A stretch of DNA of 64,000 nt from Phycomyces blakesleeanus NRRL 1555(-) (Eukaryota > Mucoromycota > Mucoromycetes > Mucorales > Phycomycetaceae). Position 1 is the stretch's first letter, and every line of letters starts with the position of its first letter. Under the pieces are notes generated by a model. The model made no database searches, was not told the DNA's origin, and was given only the letters and a program-made list of their open reading frames with translations. This document shows, piece by piece, positions 34,482 to 45,892 of the stretch. The translations under genes and the position numbers were made by a program. The DNA lies in assembly GCF_001638985.1 (NCBI RefSeq), contig NW_017265188.1, forward strand, positions 310,001 through 374,000. Reading direction: 5' to 3'.

Positions 34482-35682
34482 TTGTCAAGACCTGCGCTTG
34501 AAGGCCGATCCACTCAAGTTTACACCCAAGCTTCTCAACAACCCTCATTCCTGCCTACTCGGCATGGCATCAAATTTACCATGACGGCAAAGTATCGGTG
34601 AAATGCTTTAATGCCAAACTGCTCGGGACAGGTGTCTGAGACACCCAAGTGAACAGCATAGCATTTACTTAGGCACCTTAACTTTGCTTCGGGTTCGTCC
34701 CTCATGTCCAGTTCTGTTTACCAGAGCGTGGGTTACAAGTATCAAAGTCTAAGCAATGAGGGACTTGAAAAGCACAGGGATCATTTCAACAGGAAGCAGT
34801 AAAATACAGGCGATTGTACTGGGTAATCTGTCGATTCTGCTGGGAATCTACCTGTATTACCTCACGTCCAGGTGCTCAACGAATTTAAAAAACTCTACGC
34901 ATCCAGGTGATACACCCTTATACTTGCACCTTTCTGTGACAATCTTGACATGCCCCAAAGGACAAAATCTGGAGAGCCAATATCCAACGTCCTAAGAAAA
35001 TAGCATAAAGCTACCTCTGCGTTCCTCAGTCTTCTCCATGTTATGTGCCGCACAACACAGAAAAAACTGACGTGGATTTCATCCGGCTTTCGCCTTCATA
35101 TGAGTGGCTCAGGAAGGTCTTTAACGTCCAGTATGCTCTACACTAAGAGCTACTTTCCCTTACGGTACTTGTGTTCAGTTGGTTTTTTATAAGTATATTT
35201 AGCCTTCGATGAAACTTTTCACCAGGATTAGGGAGTTTGTAAAACAACCCGACTCATCGGAAGCTACTTAACACAAAGACAAGAACTCAAGACAAGGTGA
35301 GGGGATTGCACCCTCCAGTAACCTTTTCCAGGGAGTGAAGGCTACTGACTTGTTGGTATGTCTGGAAAAGCAGTTCACTAGTTCACAATCCAGAGCAGTC
35401 AAAAGACTACTCCGGTTCAAACATTGGAGCTTCTCCATCTCAAACAATAAAGTCCAAGACGGAATCCCTTTTGGTTTCTTTTCCACTGCAGTAAATGCAG
35501 GTAGAATCGCTCAAAGTACGGACCAATTTTAGGCCATGGTACCTTGAGCGAACTCAATGACTAGACGCCAAAGAGTGCAGTGCGTTCAATAAAAAAACCA
35601 GAATCTCATATTAAGACAAGCCTTATAAATAAGGCGTCTACAATGAGCGAGTTGGAAAAGAGCCCGGAGACTCACTGTTAAA
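34482..35682 (-). ncRNA. 5.8S/LSU-rRNA-like structured RNA, left-arm copy
   Basis: Exact mirror of the module described at 41240-42440. The landmarks and helices listed there apply with position 76922-p. Both copies are identical over the landmark segments I compared, which indicates recent duplication or ongoing gene conversion. Confidence 0.7.
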
Positions 35683-35861
35683 GACCATGATATACACATT
35701 TTGCATGAAAATGTTTACGTATATTCCTTTTGATATATCGTGACCGATAGAATACGAGGTACTCAGTGACCACTCCAAGAGTAGAGATATAAATAAAAAT
35801 CGAGTATAAGGTTAATATACTTATTGTGTCAAAGTGTGTGCGCGTGTGCGCGTTTACTTAC

Positions 35862-36753
35862 CTAGCTGTTAACTGCGAAGGGTGTAAAATACTGAGCTGG
35901 TTCTCGGTACACCTCTCCATAAGCATACTTTGAACACTATCAAGAGAATAAAGTAATATAAAAGTATAAAGTGAGTATGTTAATTGAGTCAAAGTATGTA
36001 TATATTGACTTACCACTCAGTGGACCATACATGGTATGAAGGCACCATCAAAAGAATGGTGGTTAACAGCTAAACAGAACTAGAAACTGCAATAGAAAAA
36101 AAGAAAACATCAAATCATAGTTAGCGTGTTGATCGTGTCAAAGTATATGTGTATGTACGCGTTTACTTACCTAGTAAACAGCAGCGGAAGGCTTGAAAAG
36201 TACTTGTGCTAAAAAGCAAGACGGGACGGGACACTGGACACTGTGATAAAATAAAAGAAATATCGAATCATAGTTAGTGTATTGATCGTGTCAAAGCGTG
36301 TGTGTGTTTGCTTACCTAGCAGATAACTGCGTAGGGTTTAAAAAAGTACTTGTGCTTAAAAGCAAAACGGCACTGGACACTGGACACTGTGACGAAAGAA
36401 AGAAAACATCAAATCATAGTTAGTGTGGTGATCGTGTCAAAGCATCTGTGTGTGTGTATTTACTTACCTGGTACATGAACTTGACGTGAAGGACCTCTCC
36501 GTAGCTACAGTGGAATGGACGCTGGGCATAGAAGACAGAAAAAAAACATGCACAAGAAAACACTGTGCTGTAGTTAGTATATTGACCGTGTCAAAGTGTG
36601 CATATGTCTGTATAATACTTTACCTGCTATTAGACTGGACATCATTTTTGGAACTTAGCTAGAAACCGCGTCTGGGGTGCGTTTTCATAATAAATATCAG
36701 TATGCACCTTATACGGATAGAAAGATATAGGCATTTAAAGACAATTTTCTTAC
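35862..36753 (-). ncRNA. Row of exon-intron-like repeat units, left-arm copy
   Basis: Mirror of 40169-41060. Donor and acceptor signals are read on the minus strand, for example CCAG|GTAAGTAAATAC with its GT at 36467-36466. Confidence 0.6.
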
Positions 36754-37499
36754 CGTGTCGGAAACCAAGGACCACCGAAAGGAAACCAGGAGGAAGAGGA
36801 GGGATAACAGGAAATTGAGAATTGTATCGATTCTTATATGAAAAAAAAATGGGGATGGCGCAGCACGGAAGGCGTAAACTGTCTATTTTGGATAAATCAA
36901 AACAAATTCATATGAAAATTAAATAGTTTCATGTTTTCAGTAAAAGCTCCATGTTTTTTATCGCATATTTTTATTGCGTATTTTTTATCGCATATTTCTA
37001 TCAACGACCTATTGGTATTATCTAATAGATACATTGAATAGTACCAACACTGAATACATTTGAGTATTACCTTGTTTTAGATAACATTTATATTCCTTTG
37101 GGGAATATATTTCTATATCTTTATGTTCACACTACTGATAATCATTATTATTATTATTATTATTTAAAAAAAAAATACCAAGTAAATAAAGAAATTCTCC
37201 TTAACATTATAATCACACTTTGTTTTCTTTCGCTTCACAAAGTATCCTGAAAGTCATATAAGTATATAAGAACTACTATTAAGAAAATAATAGCATGTTT
37301 TTATTAAGCTATTTTTTTTATTTAGGCTATTCAGTTTTACATACATATGCAATATCTCTTGTGAGCTGCAAACATAATACTCTTTCTTACTCTTGATCAA
37401 TAAAAACATCGTTATTATAATGTATATTCACATATCTTAGCTAGCATGACTTATTCTTTACATAATTATGTCTAGAGCCAAAATTTTAATTATATAAAT

Positions 37500-39422
37500 T
37501 TCATGGCAATTGAGACTTGAGTGGTTTGTGTGATAGATTGCTCAAATGCGTAAGAAAAGATAATATATACTGATCTACTATAATATCATGTTAGCCTATA
37601 TATTGTGGATATCAGTCTATTCTCTTGAAAATAATAAGAAAATAAATAGAGAGATGTGTTAGGATAGTCTATATTACTTTTATTTTTTTAATGGTTAAAT
37701 ATATATACATTAACAGATAATATAATAATACAGTCAGTAAGATCAACTTCAGCAGTTTACTGAAATATTTACATTTAAAGTTATCTTAAGATATTAAGAC
37801 TTGGAGTATAGTATTTACATTTTAACAATATTTCAAGGCTTGTATAGATTATGTACTTTAAATCAATTTAATATCTTATACTGGTAGAGCCTAAGTATTT
37901 ATAGACAAGCTGGTGGCACTGTTGGTTTCGGACAAGTACCCATATTCAATTACCAACACAATTAGTATTATCAAAACTATCCAATTTTCTCAATAACATG
38001 CTATCAGCTTAACTCAGAAAAACTATATATTCCCAAATAAATCAACTCAATAAAAAACAACTTTTACACACTTATATTTTCTTTTTCTTTATTTTCTCTG
38101 GGTATTTATCCGAAAAACACTTTTATTTGCTACAAAGACTATGAATGTTTATCTGATAATCCCCTTTTTCCTTTTCTAAATGTTTTTTTTTACAAACTTC
38201 TTACACCACACCAACATACACAGCACGTCTCACCACTCTCCTACCAATTTATCTGGAATCATTCGACATTATATTTCTGTGACCTCCGTTTATCGCCACA
38301 TATTGACTACTATCATGTTTTTAATGACGTTCTTTCTTCTGCTCAAAAGTCTTACTGGAGAACAATTTCTGGCAATTTTTTGTTTGTTCTTGACGATATG
38401 TAAAATGTATTAAAAATAGCATATAAATAGAGCAGTAGTATTAAGTGTATCTGCAATATTCAATATATTTACAGCAACAAAGATAATATTTATATACAAG
38501 AAGTACAGACTATAAGAAAAGATAAGATAGTAGTTAAAAGATATACAGTTCTGTCTTTATTTCGCAGGAGTACTTAATATATTGAATTCATGTAAAATTT
38601 TGGCTAGAAATTATATTTTTCTTTCTCACTCTATTTTACGTTTTTATTTTGATTCTTCTCATTTATTGTTTATCATGAGTCAAAGATTTAAATCAAAGTT
38701 CCAATTGTCTACTTTTTTTTTCTCTTTTGTTCTCGTTTAATTGAATATATGCATTTCAGAAAAAAAATATTAAGAAAATATTGGAAACTAATCAGAAGAC
38801 TTGTTGATATTGGTGATTTAGTTGCTGCTGCTTCTGCTGTTCCTATTGATATTATATGATTAGTCTTGATGATTTATCAAGAAAAGTGCACAAAAGTAAA
38901 ACAGCAAGTAAAAGACAAGAGAAGAATAATAAAAGTATATACATATAGAGATATGGAGGGATTCTTACCTGTTATATTCTGTGCTTTGATCTTAGAAAAC
39001 ATATTATTGTTCTGATTTTATTAGATGGGCTATATCAGCATTAAATATAATTCAAAATATGTAGCTAGTTTGATAGGGTATAAGCATCATTACATTTTTT
39101 TTGTTAAAATAGTTATAGATATTGTATATTGAAAATAATGTAAAAGCAGAAGGGTCGAGTAAAGAAAAAAAAGAACTCGCCGACTAGACTCTGTATCAAA
39201 GAGTAATGTATTTATCAGAGAGAAAGAGAAAAGAAAGAGTATGAATACGTACTATTAGAGATTTACAGTAGCTGTAAAATGTCTACAATAATCCTTTAAA
39301 TAATTTTTTTAATGATTTTAATATGATTTCAAAGCAATATAAGCTGTAACAGTATATACATACTACAGTGTCCGAAAGAAAGGTTTAACAGCTTTATTAT
39401 TTATCTATAGCTTTACTAATAC
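37500..39422. other. Palindrome spacer, no gene seen
   Basis: AT-rich and unrelated to the arms. The longest frame (38180-38413, plus) shows no domain. A GCT/CTG-rich patch occurs near 38826-38850. Confidence 0.6.
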
Positions 39423-40168
39423 ATTTATATGATTAAAATTTTGCCTCTAGACATAATTATGTAAAGAATAAGTCATGCTAGCTAAGATATGTGAATATAC
39501 ATTATAATAACGATGTTTTTATTGATCAAGAGTAAGAAAGAGTATTATGTTTGTAGTTCACAAGAGATATTGCATATATATGTAAAACTGAATAGCCTAA
39601 ATAAAAAAAATAGCTTAATAAAAACATGCTATTATTTTCTTAATAGTAGTTCTTATATACTTATATGACTTTCAGGATACTTTGTGAAGCGAAAGAAAAC
39701 AAAGTGTGATTATAATGTTAAGGAGGATTTCTTTATTTACTTGGTGTTTTTTTTTTAAATAATAATAATAATAATAATGATTATCAGTAGTGTGAACATA
39801 AAGATATAGAAATATATTCCCCAAAGGAATATAAATGTTATCTAAAACAAGGTAATACTCAAATGTATTCAGTGTTGGTACTATTCAATGTATCTATTAG
39901 ATAATACCAATAGGTCGTTGATAGAAATATGCGATAAAAAATACGCAATAAAAATATGCGATAAAAAACATGGAGCTTTTACTGAAAACATGAAACTATT
40001 TAATTTTCATATGAATTTGTTTTGATTTATCCAAAATAGACAGTTTACGCCTTCCGTGCTGCGCCATCCCCATTTTTTTTTCATATAAGAATCGATACAA
40101 TTCTCAATTTCCTGTTATCCCTCCTCTTCCTCCTGGTTTCCTTTCGGTGGTCCTTGGTTTCCGACACG

Positions 40169-41060
40169 GTAAGAAAATTGTCTTTAAATGCCTATATCTT
40201 TCTATCCGTATAAGGTGCATACTGATATTTATTATGAAAACGCACCCCAGACGCGGTTTCTAGCTAAGTTCCAAAAATGATGTCCAGTCTAATAGCAGGT
40301 AAAGTATTATACAGACATATGCACACTTTGACACGGTCAATATACTAACTACAGCACAGTGTTTTCTTGTGCATGTTTTTTTTCTGTCTTCTATGCCCAG
40401 CGTCCATTCCACTGTAGCTACGGAGAGGTCCTTCACGTCAAGTTCATGTACCAGGTAAGTAAATACACACACACAGATGCTTTGACACGATCACCACACT
40501 AACTATGATTTGATGTTTTCTTTCTTTCGTCACAGTGTCCAGTGTCCAGTGCCGTTTTGCTTTTAAGCACAAGTACTTTTTTAAACCCTACGCAGTTATC
40601 TGCTAGGTAAGCAAACACACACACGCTTTGACACGATCAATACACTAACTATGATTCGATATTTCTTTTATTTTATCACAGTGTCCAGTGTCCCGTCCCG
40701 TCTTGCTTTTTAGCACAAGTACTTTTCAAGCCTTCCGCTGCTGTTTACTAGGTAAGTAAACGCGTACATACACATATACTTTGACACGATCAACACGCTA
40801 ACTATGATTTGATGTTTTCTTTTTTTCTATTGCAGTTTCTAGTTCTGTTTAGCTGTTAACCACCATTCTTTTGATGGTGCCTTCATACCATGTATGGTCC
40901 ACTGAGTGGTAAGTCAATATATACATACTTTGACTCAATTAACATACTCACTTTATACTTTTATATTACTTTATTCTCTTGATAGTGTTCAAAGTATGCT
41001 TATGGAGAGGTGTACCGAGAACCAGCTCAGTATTTTACACCCTTCGCAGTTAACAGCTAG
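40169..41060 (+). ncRNA. Row of exon-intron-like repeat units, right arm
   Basis: Six intron-like segments can be read: 40169-40250, 40299-40400, 40455-40535, 40607-40681, 40752-40835 and 40909-40985. A seventh donor is at 41061. Donors are GTAAG or GTAAA and acceptors CAG or TAG. Most introns share an internal block CTTTGACACGATCAA followed by CTAACTATGATT, a good branch-point context. The intervening exons are 48-75 nt. Those at 40536-40606 and 40682-40751 share TGTCCAGTGTC and GCACAAGTACTTTT. Three exons end in a shared form like CGCAGTTATCTGCTAG. So a unit of about 150 bp (exon plus intron) was duplicated several times. None of the exons has a long common reading frame, so a non-coding spliced RNA is the better reading. 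It leads straight into the rRNA-like module. Confidence 0.6.
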
Positions 41061-41239
41061 GTAAGTAAACGCGCACACGCGCACACACTTTGACACAATA
41101 AGTATATTAACCTTATACTCGATTTTTATTTATATCTCTACTCTTGGAGTGGTCACTGAGTACCTCGTATTCTATCGGTCACGATATATCAAAAGGAATA
41201 TACGTAAACATTTTCATGCAAAATGTGTATATCATGGTC

Positions 41240-42440
41240 TTTAACAGTGAGTCTCCGGGCTCTTTTCCAACTCGCTCATTGTAGACGCCTTATTTATAAG
41301 GCTTGTCTTAATATGAGATTCTGGTTTTTTTATTGAACGCACTGCACTCTTTGGCGTCTAGTCATTGAGTTCGCTCAAGGTACCATGGCCTAAAATTGGT
41401 CCGTACTTTGAGCGATTCTACCTGCATTTACTGCAGTGGAAAAGAAACCAAAAGGGATTCCGTCTTGGACTTTATTGTTTGAGATGGAGAAGCTCCAATG
41501 TTTGAACCGGAGTAGTCTTTTGACTGCTCTGGATTGTGAACTAGTGAACTGCTTTTCCAGACATACCAACAAGTCAGTAGCCTTCACTCCCTGGAAAAGG
41601 TTACTGGAGGGTGCAATCCCCTCACCTTGTCTTGAGTTCTTGTCTTTGTGTTAAGTAGCTTCCGATGAGTCGGGTTGTTTTACAAACTCCCTAATCCTGG
41701 TGAAAAGTTTCATCGAAGGCTAAATATACTTATAAAAAACCAACTGAACACAAGTACCGTAAGGGAAAGTAGCTCTTAGTGTAGAGCATACTGGACGTTA
41801 AAGACCTTCCTGAGCCACTCATATGAAGGCGAAAGCCGGATGAAATCCACGTCAGTTTTTTCTGTGTTGTGCGGCACATAACATGGAGAAGACTGAGGAA
41901 CGCAGAGGTAGCTTTATGCTATTTTCTTAGGACGTTGGATATTGGCTCTCCAGATTTTGTCCTTTGGGGCATGTCAAGATTGTCACAGAAAGGTGCAAGT
42001 ATAAGGGTGTATCACCTGGATGCGTAGAGTTTTTTAAATTCGTTGAGCACCTGGACGTGAGGTAATACAGGTAGATTCCCAGCAGAATCGACAGATTACC
42101 CAGTACAATCGCCTGTATTTTACTGCTTCCTGTTGAAATGATCCCTGTGCTTTTCAAGTCCCTCATTGCTTAGACTTTGATACTTGTAACCCACGCTCTG
42201 GTAAACAGAACTGGACATGAGGGACGAACCCGAAGCAAAGTTAAGGTGCCTAAGTAAATGCTATGCTGTTCACTTGGGTGTCTCAGACACCTGTCCCGAG
42301 CAGTTTGGCATTAAAGCATTTCACCGATACTTTGCCGTCATGGTAAATTTGATGCCATGCCGAGTAGGCAGGAATGAGGGTTGTTGAGAAGCTTGGGTGT
42401 AAACTTGAGTGGATCGGCCTTCAAGCGCAGGTCTTGACAA
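41240..42440 (+). ncRNA. 5.8S/LSU-rRNA-like structured RNA, right arm
   Basis: Landmarks of eukaryotic nuclear rRNA appear in the correct order. ATTGAACGCACTGCACTC at 41332-41349 matches the 3' half of 5.8S. GGAAAAGAAACC at 41438 matches the LSU 5' end. GAGTCGGGTTGTTT is at 41667, GGCTAAATAT at 41718, ACAAGTACCGTAAGGGAAAG at 41750, GTTAAGGTGCC at 42240, and CGAGTAGGCAGG with CGGCCT..GCAGGTCTTG at 42360-42436. Between landmarks the sequence is strongly diverged, yet helices hold: 41507-41517 pairs with 41522-41532 (11/11), 41552-41560 with 41591-41599 (9/9), 42277-42282 with 42286-42291 (6/6). The 5.8S-like 3' end (41371-41382) pairs fully with the LSU-like start (41404-41415), leaving a 21-nt loop where IT S2 should be. 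It stops at about yeast LSU position 1430, so it cannot be a complete LSU rRNA. Confidence 0.7.
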
Positions 42441-42768
42441 AAAAATCTTTATTTTTACTTTTGGGATTTATCGGATATACTTTAAAAGTATATAAATGAA
42501 TATTTTAATACAATATTCAGTATTAAAATCAGGTCGAATTTTCTTTTACAAGCAAGGTATGTATATGTATAGACACGTATCAACAATGGGCATCATACTT
42601 ATTAAGTTCTAATAAATCAATACTACAACTTCTTTAGCATTCTTGGTTTAGCCGATCTTCTTTCACTTGACAACTCATGCCTGAAAACATATAAATACAA
42701 AGGTATAGTTTTTTTTTAAAAAAAATCAATAGTTTTATGACCTTTCATTAACCTTTCTCATCTCATGT

Positions 42769-42841
42769 ATGCAATTAAGCATTGACATTCAATTAGGCAT
42801 TGCCACGCAATTAGGCATTGACAAGCAATTAGGCATTAACA
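42769..42841. repeat. Four tandem 17-bp units, right arm
   Basis: Mirror of 34081-34153. Confidence 0.85.
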
Positions 42842-43794
42842 TGCACTTAATATTATAAACACCAGTCCGAGTATTGTTTTATTCCATATAGGTAATAACC
42901 GCCACCTCCTTAAAAGTATTTGAAGATTAACCTCTTTTTTCTTTTTCACTCTTCTGGTGGAATATTCTTATGAGATCTCCATAGAGCTAAAATCTAAACT
43001 ACTTGGCAGCCTTACTATTACTATAAAATTATGTCATTTCTTCCACTCTTATCCAATATTAAACTTGTGACAGGGAGCATTATCTTCTTAGTAGATATAT
43101 TCGCTATCTTTATCTTCATTGAGAGCTTGCATAAATAGAAGATTCTTCATTAGTTCATTAGTTAATTGCGCGTGTCTTTGAACTTCCATATGACCCAGAC
43201 ATATCCTATCTTCCTAAACCTTTCTTTGTATCAATTATGTAAAAAAAATTGCTCAAGTCGTAACCGCAAAAAGAATATAATTCTTATAGCTGGCGAAGAA
43301 ATCAATTAAAAGACACAAGAATTGTAATAATCAACCACAGAAATATTTAGCTATTTCTACTTCTCTCTCTTATTCATTATTAATTATCCAAAGAAGCATA
43401 TTCTATCCCAACATCTTTGTAATAGCTTAACAATATCTTACTGATTATCTTATTTTTCTTTATTAACTATCGAAATAGCCATATAAACATCGAAAGATGA
43501 AAGCGATAAAGACCATCCTTACACAGCACTTTTGTTTTCTTTTTATCTTTCTTGAGAGAACAAGCTGCCAAATGCAAATATTTGAGTCAAGGATATGATA
43601 AAGGAGATCGATATCTATTCTTTTCTTTCTTTTAACCGTTTGGACCACTTCATCATATAAACCAATACTGTCCGTATCACCTTTTCAAATGTAAAGAATA
43701 ATGATTCAGAAATAAGGTGAAGTAGACCCAGATTGTAAAACTATCCTTTTCTCATAATATATTAGATTTTCAATTCAAAGAGCTTTTCCTTATA

Positions 43795-44288
43795 GGGGGT
43801 TTCACTAGCTCTGGGTGCTTGACTGTTAGATGTATTGTTAGTTTAAGCACTATCCAACAATAACCAATGTCAAAAAACAACTATTGAATACCATTAATGT
43901 CTCTTGGTTGATACGGTTTCTCTCATATACGTCAGAATTCATATTTATAATACACTTGATTAGAATACTCATAAATATATTGCCCATGCTCAAATTCCCT
44001 ACAAGTAAGTTAGACTTCTATAACTTTGTATTAAGATAGCCACTCTTACATAGATTAATTATGTTTTATTTTTGACATTGCTTTTCTATGAACCTTGCCA
44101 TCAATCGTACATAAAGTACAGAATCTTGTAAATTTTGGCCAAGTCATTACATTAGACTATCGAACTATTTTTTTTTGGATGCCTGGATGCTCAGTTTTCA
44201 TTTCTTGAAGATTCGTCATAGCCAATCATTTTCGAATTAAACTACCGCTACATCCAACAGTCAAGCATCCAAAGCTGGTGAAACCCCC
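43795..44288. mobile_element. 494-bp terminal-inverted-repeat element, right palindrome end
   Basis: Mirror of the left copy. The outer end CCCCC at 44284-44288 is followed by TA (44289-44290), after which similarity between the two flanks ends within a few bases. Confidence 0.8.
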
Positions 44289-44390
44289 TATTATAGTCAA
44301 TCAAATTGAACAACAAAGACCGGTTGTCGCTTAGCTGCTTTTGACTTTTGTAAATTCTCTCATACTGATCCCTAAGTTGATTCATTTACA

Positions 44391-44728
44391 ATGGCTAGAT
44401 TACATTCTCGGCCAACCCTCAAGAAAAAGATCAAGAACTATTTTCCAAAGCATACTCTAACAAAGCATGTCGACATTATGGTAGGATCGACTTATTAAAA
44501 TGTAATCACTAACCATATTACATCAGATCTATCTCGACTACGTCATGTTCTTAGAGCAATTAGCACTTGCAGCAGATGAAGATGCTGAAGCAGAAGGATC
44601 AAAGAATATATATGGCCGTAATGTTGATAAGGTGGCAAAGGTATATTGTCGTAATATACTCTAAATCTTTGTGTTGAAGATATTCAATTCGTTTGATATA
44701 GAGAGTACTTCAGCAATTCCGTGGTTAG
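44391..44728 (+). CDS. CENP-W-like histone-fold kinetochore protein
   Basis: Exons 44391-44480, 44527-44640 and 44702-44728 give 76 residues; the first intron is only 46 bp. A basic head (ARLHSRPTLKKKIKNYF) precedes a short histone fold: DIMIYLDYVMFLEQLALAA, a loop, then VDKVAKRVLQQFRG ending the protein. Vertebrate CENP-W ends in a similar helix finishing with Arg-Gly (ILKKSRG) and is about 88 residues. CENP-W pairs with CENP-T to bind centromeric DNA in the CCAN. The gene starts 100 bp from the end of the palindrome, so its promoter is within or beside that element. Confidence 0.78.
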
Positions 44729-44879
44729 AACAACGTTTTTAATAATGATGTTGATCTATGTGTCTAATATGTCTCGTGAATATGATTTAAATGTTTATAT
44801 CAGTAAATATATATGTGTACATATTGTATTTGCTGATGCATGGATGAAGTGATTTTGTCAGCATTCCTTTTTCTTTTTT

Positions 44880-45892
44880 TTATATTTTGCCAATGTCCCA
44901 AGTGCGAACATGCTTTATGCTGGGTCGTTTTTCCAGAGACTCATCGGTGCTACTGTCACTTGAATATTCTTCGGTCTTTCTCTTCTTATTCTTACTCTTA
45001 CTCTTTTTTTTCTTTTTCTTTTTCTTTCCTGATTCCTTCTTCTTCTTCTTTTTTTCTTCTTTACTCTTTTCTGGCTCAAACACAAATGCCTCTTCGTCTG
45101 ACAAAACGTCATTAATCGGATCGTAGCCATCTTCAAAGTATTTGTCCATAGCAGATCCCCCAACATTTATCTTTCCGCGTCCTCTGAATGATACATTTTC
45201 TACTGGTTTTATCCGTTGGGGCGTCTTTTCTAAATTGTTAGAATTTGATAAAGGCTCTTTGGGGTTGTTTCCAATGGAGTCAGTTATTTCTGGTGGTTGT
45301 GGGGATTCAAAACGAGTTTCTAATGGAGGCGTTCGTGATCGAGAATGCCTTGATATGGGTGATCTGCTTTGACGTCTCTCCCGTCGTTCTTCTCGCCGTT
45401 CTTCTCGTATCGAATTATGACGGTCATGGCGACGGGATGATCTATTGTGACGGTCTTCTTCTTCTCTCAATCTCTTTCGCCGTGCCTGTGCCGCCTGCTC
45501 TTCGTTTGATCTAATTACTTCCTGGTTGTGGCTATCTGTTGCTTTTACGACGTTGAGCAGAAAGCGTTTGTTCGGTTTTGGTAATCTATTTGGCGGTCTG
45601 TCTTGGAAGAATTAAGAATATACAATTATAAATTGTTACTCACTATTAATGCGCGTGCGTTTATCGCAGGGCAGGTTTTCTACGATACCTACAGTCCAGT
45701 ATCAGGCTGGTATGCGCGGATTCCTACTTGATTGTATTGTTTTCTCTTTGCTTCTGCCTCTTTTAGGATGACATCAGCTACATAACGATCGAGATCTTCA
45801 TCAGCAACAGATTTCGCATCACCACCTGCCGCAGCTCGTATAAGATCGTTGACGACTGACGATATTGCTGATGATTTCTTTGAAGGATTCAT
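44880..45892 (-). CDS. Lys/Ser/Arg-rich nuclear protein, NKAPD1-like
   Basis: Exons 45892-45693 and 45597-44880 give 305 residues. The N-terminal helical part (MNPSKKSSAISSVVNDLIRA) is followed by NKRFLLNVVKATDSHNQE, which resembles the KVLLRNVIRHTDAHNK start of animal NKAPD1 (C11orf57). The rest is disordered: an Arg/Glu/Ser stretch (RREERRERRQSRSPISRHSR), a short conserved-looking RGRGKINVGGSAMDKYFEDG, poly-lysine runs and an acidic Ser patch. RS-like and poly-K tracts suggest a nuclear, RNA-associated protein. Function is not known. A coding stop (TAG) follows directly if the intron with donor GTAGGT is not removed. Confidence 0.6.

Larger units (their letters stand above)
32632..44290. 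mobile_element. 11.66-kb near-perfect palindrome carrying rRNA-like and spliced-repeat modules
   Basis: Left arm 32632-37499 and right arm 39423-44290 are reverse complements (left position + right position = 76922) with a 1923-bp unrelated spacer. Everywhere I compared, the outer 4.5 kb is identical. About ten substitutions lie in the last 300 bp next to the spacer, mostly C/T or G/A. No arm-length gap is seen. Each arm, from outside inwards, has a 494-bp element with terminal inverted repeats, about 1.35 kb of AT-rich DNA with a 17-bp tandem repeat, an rRNA-like module (about 1.2 kb), a block of exon-intron-like repeats (about 0.9 kb) and an AT-rich inner part. Transcription of both modules would run outwards, away from the spacer. 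No protein-coding gene is supported. TA flanks both outer ends, as expected of a TA-targeting DNA transposon moving as a composite. Confidence 0.9.

Noticed and set aside
34482..35682. Ordinary rDNA unit or mitochondrial rRNA
   Set aside because: Too diverged and truncated for the working nuclear rDNA. Landmarks such as GAGTCGGGTTGTTT are of the eukaryotic nuclear type, not mitochondrial.
33274..43648. Identical ORFs of 61-79 codons in both palindrome arms
   Set aside because: They are mirror images because the arms are inverted copies. Several overlap the rRNA-like or spliced-repeat modules, and none shows a domain.
32632..44290. Palindrome as an assembly artefact
   Set aside because: Arms differ at several positions near the spacer, the spacer is unique and the two flanks carry different genes. 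Long reads would still be needed for proof.
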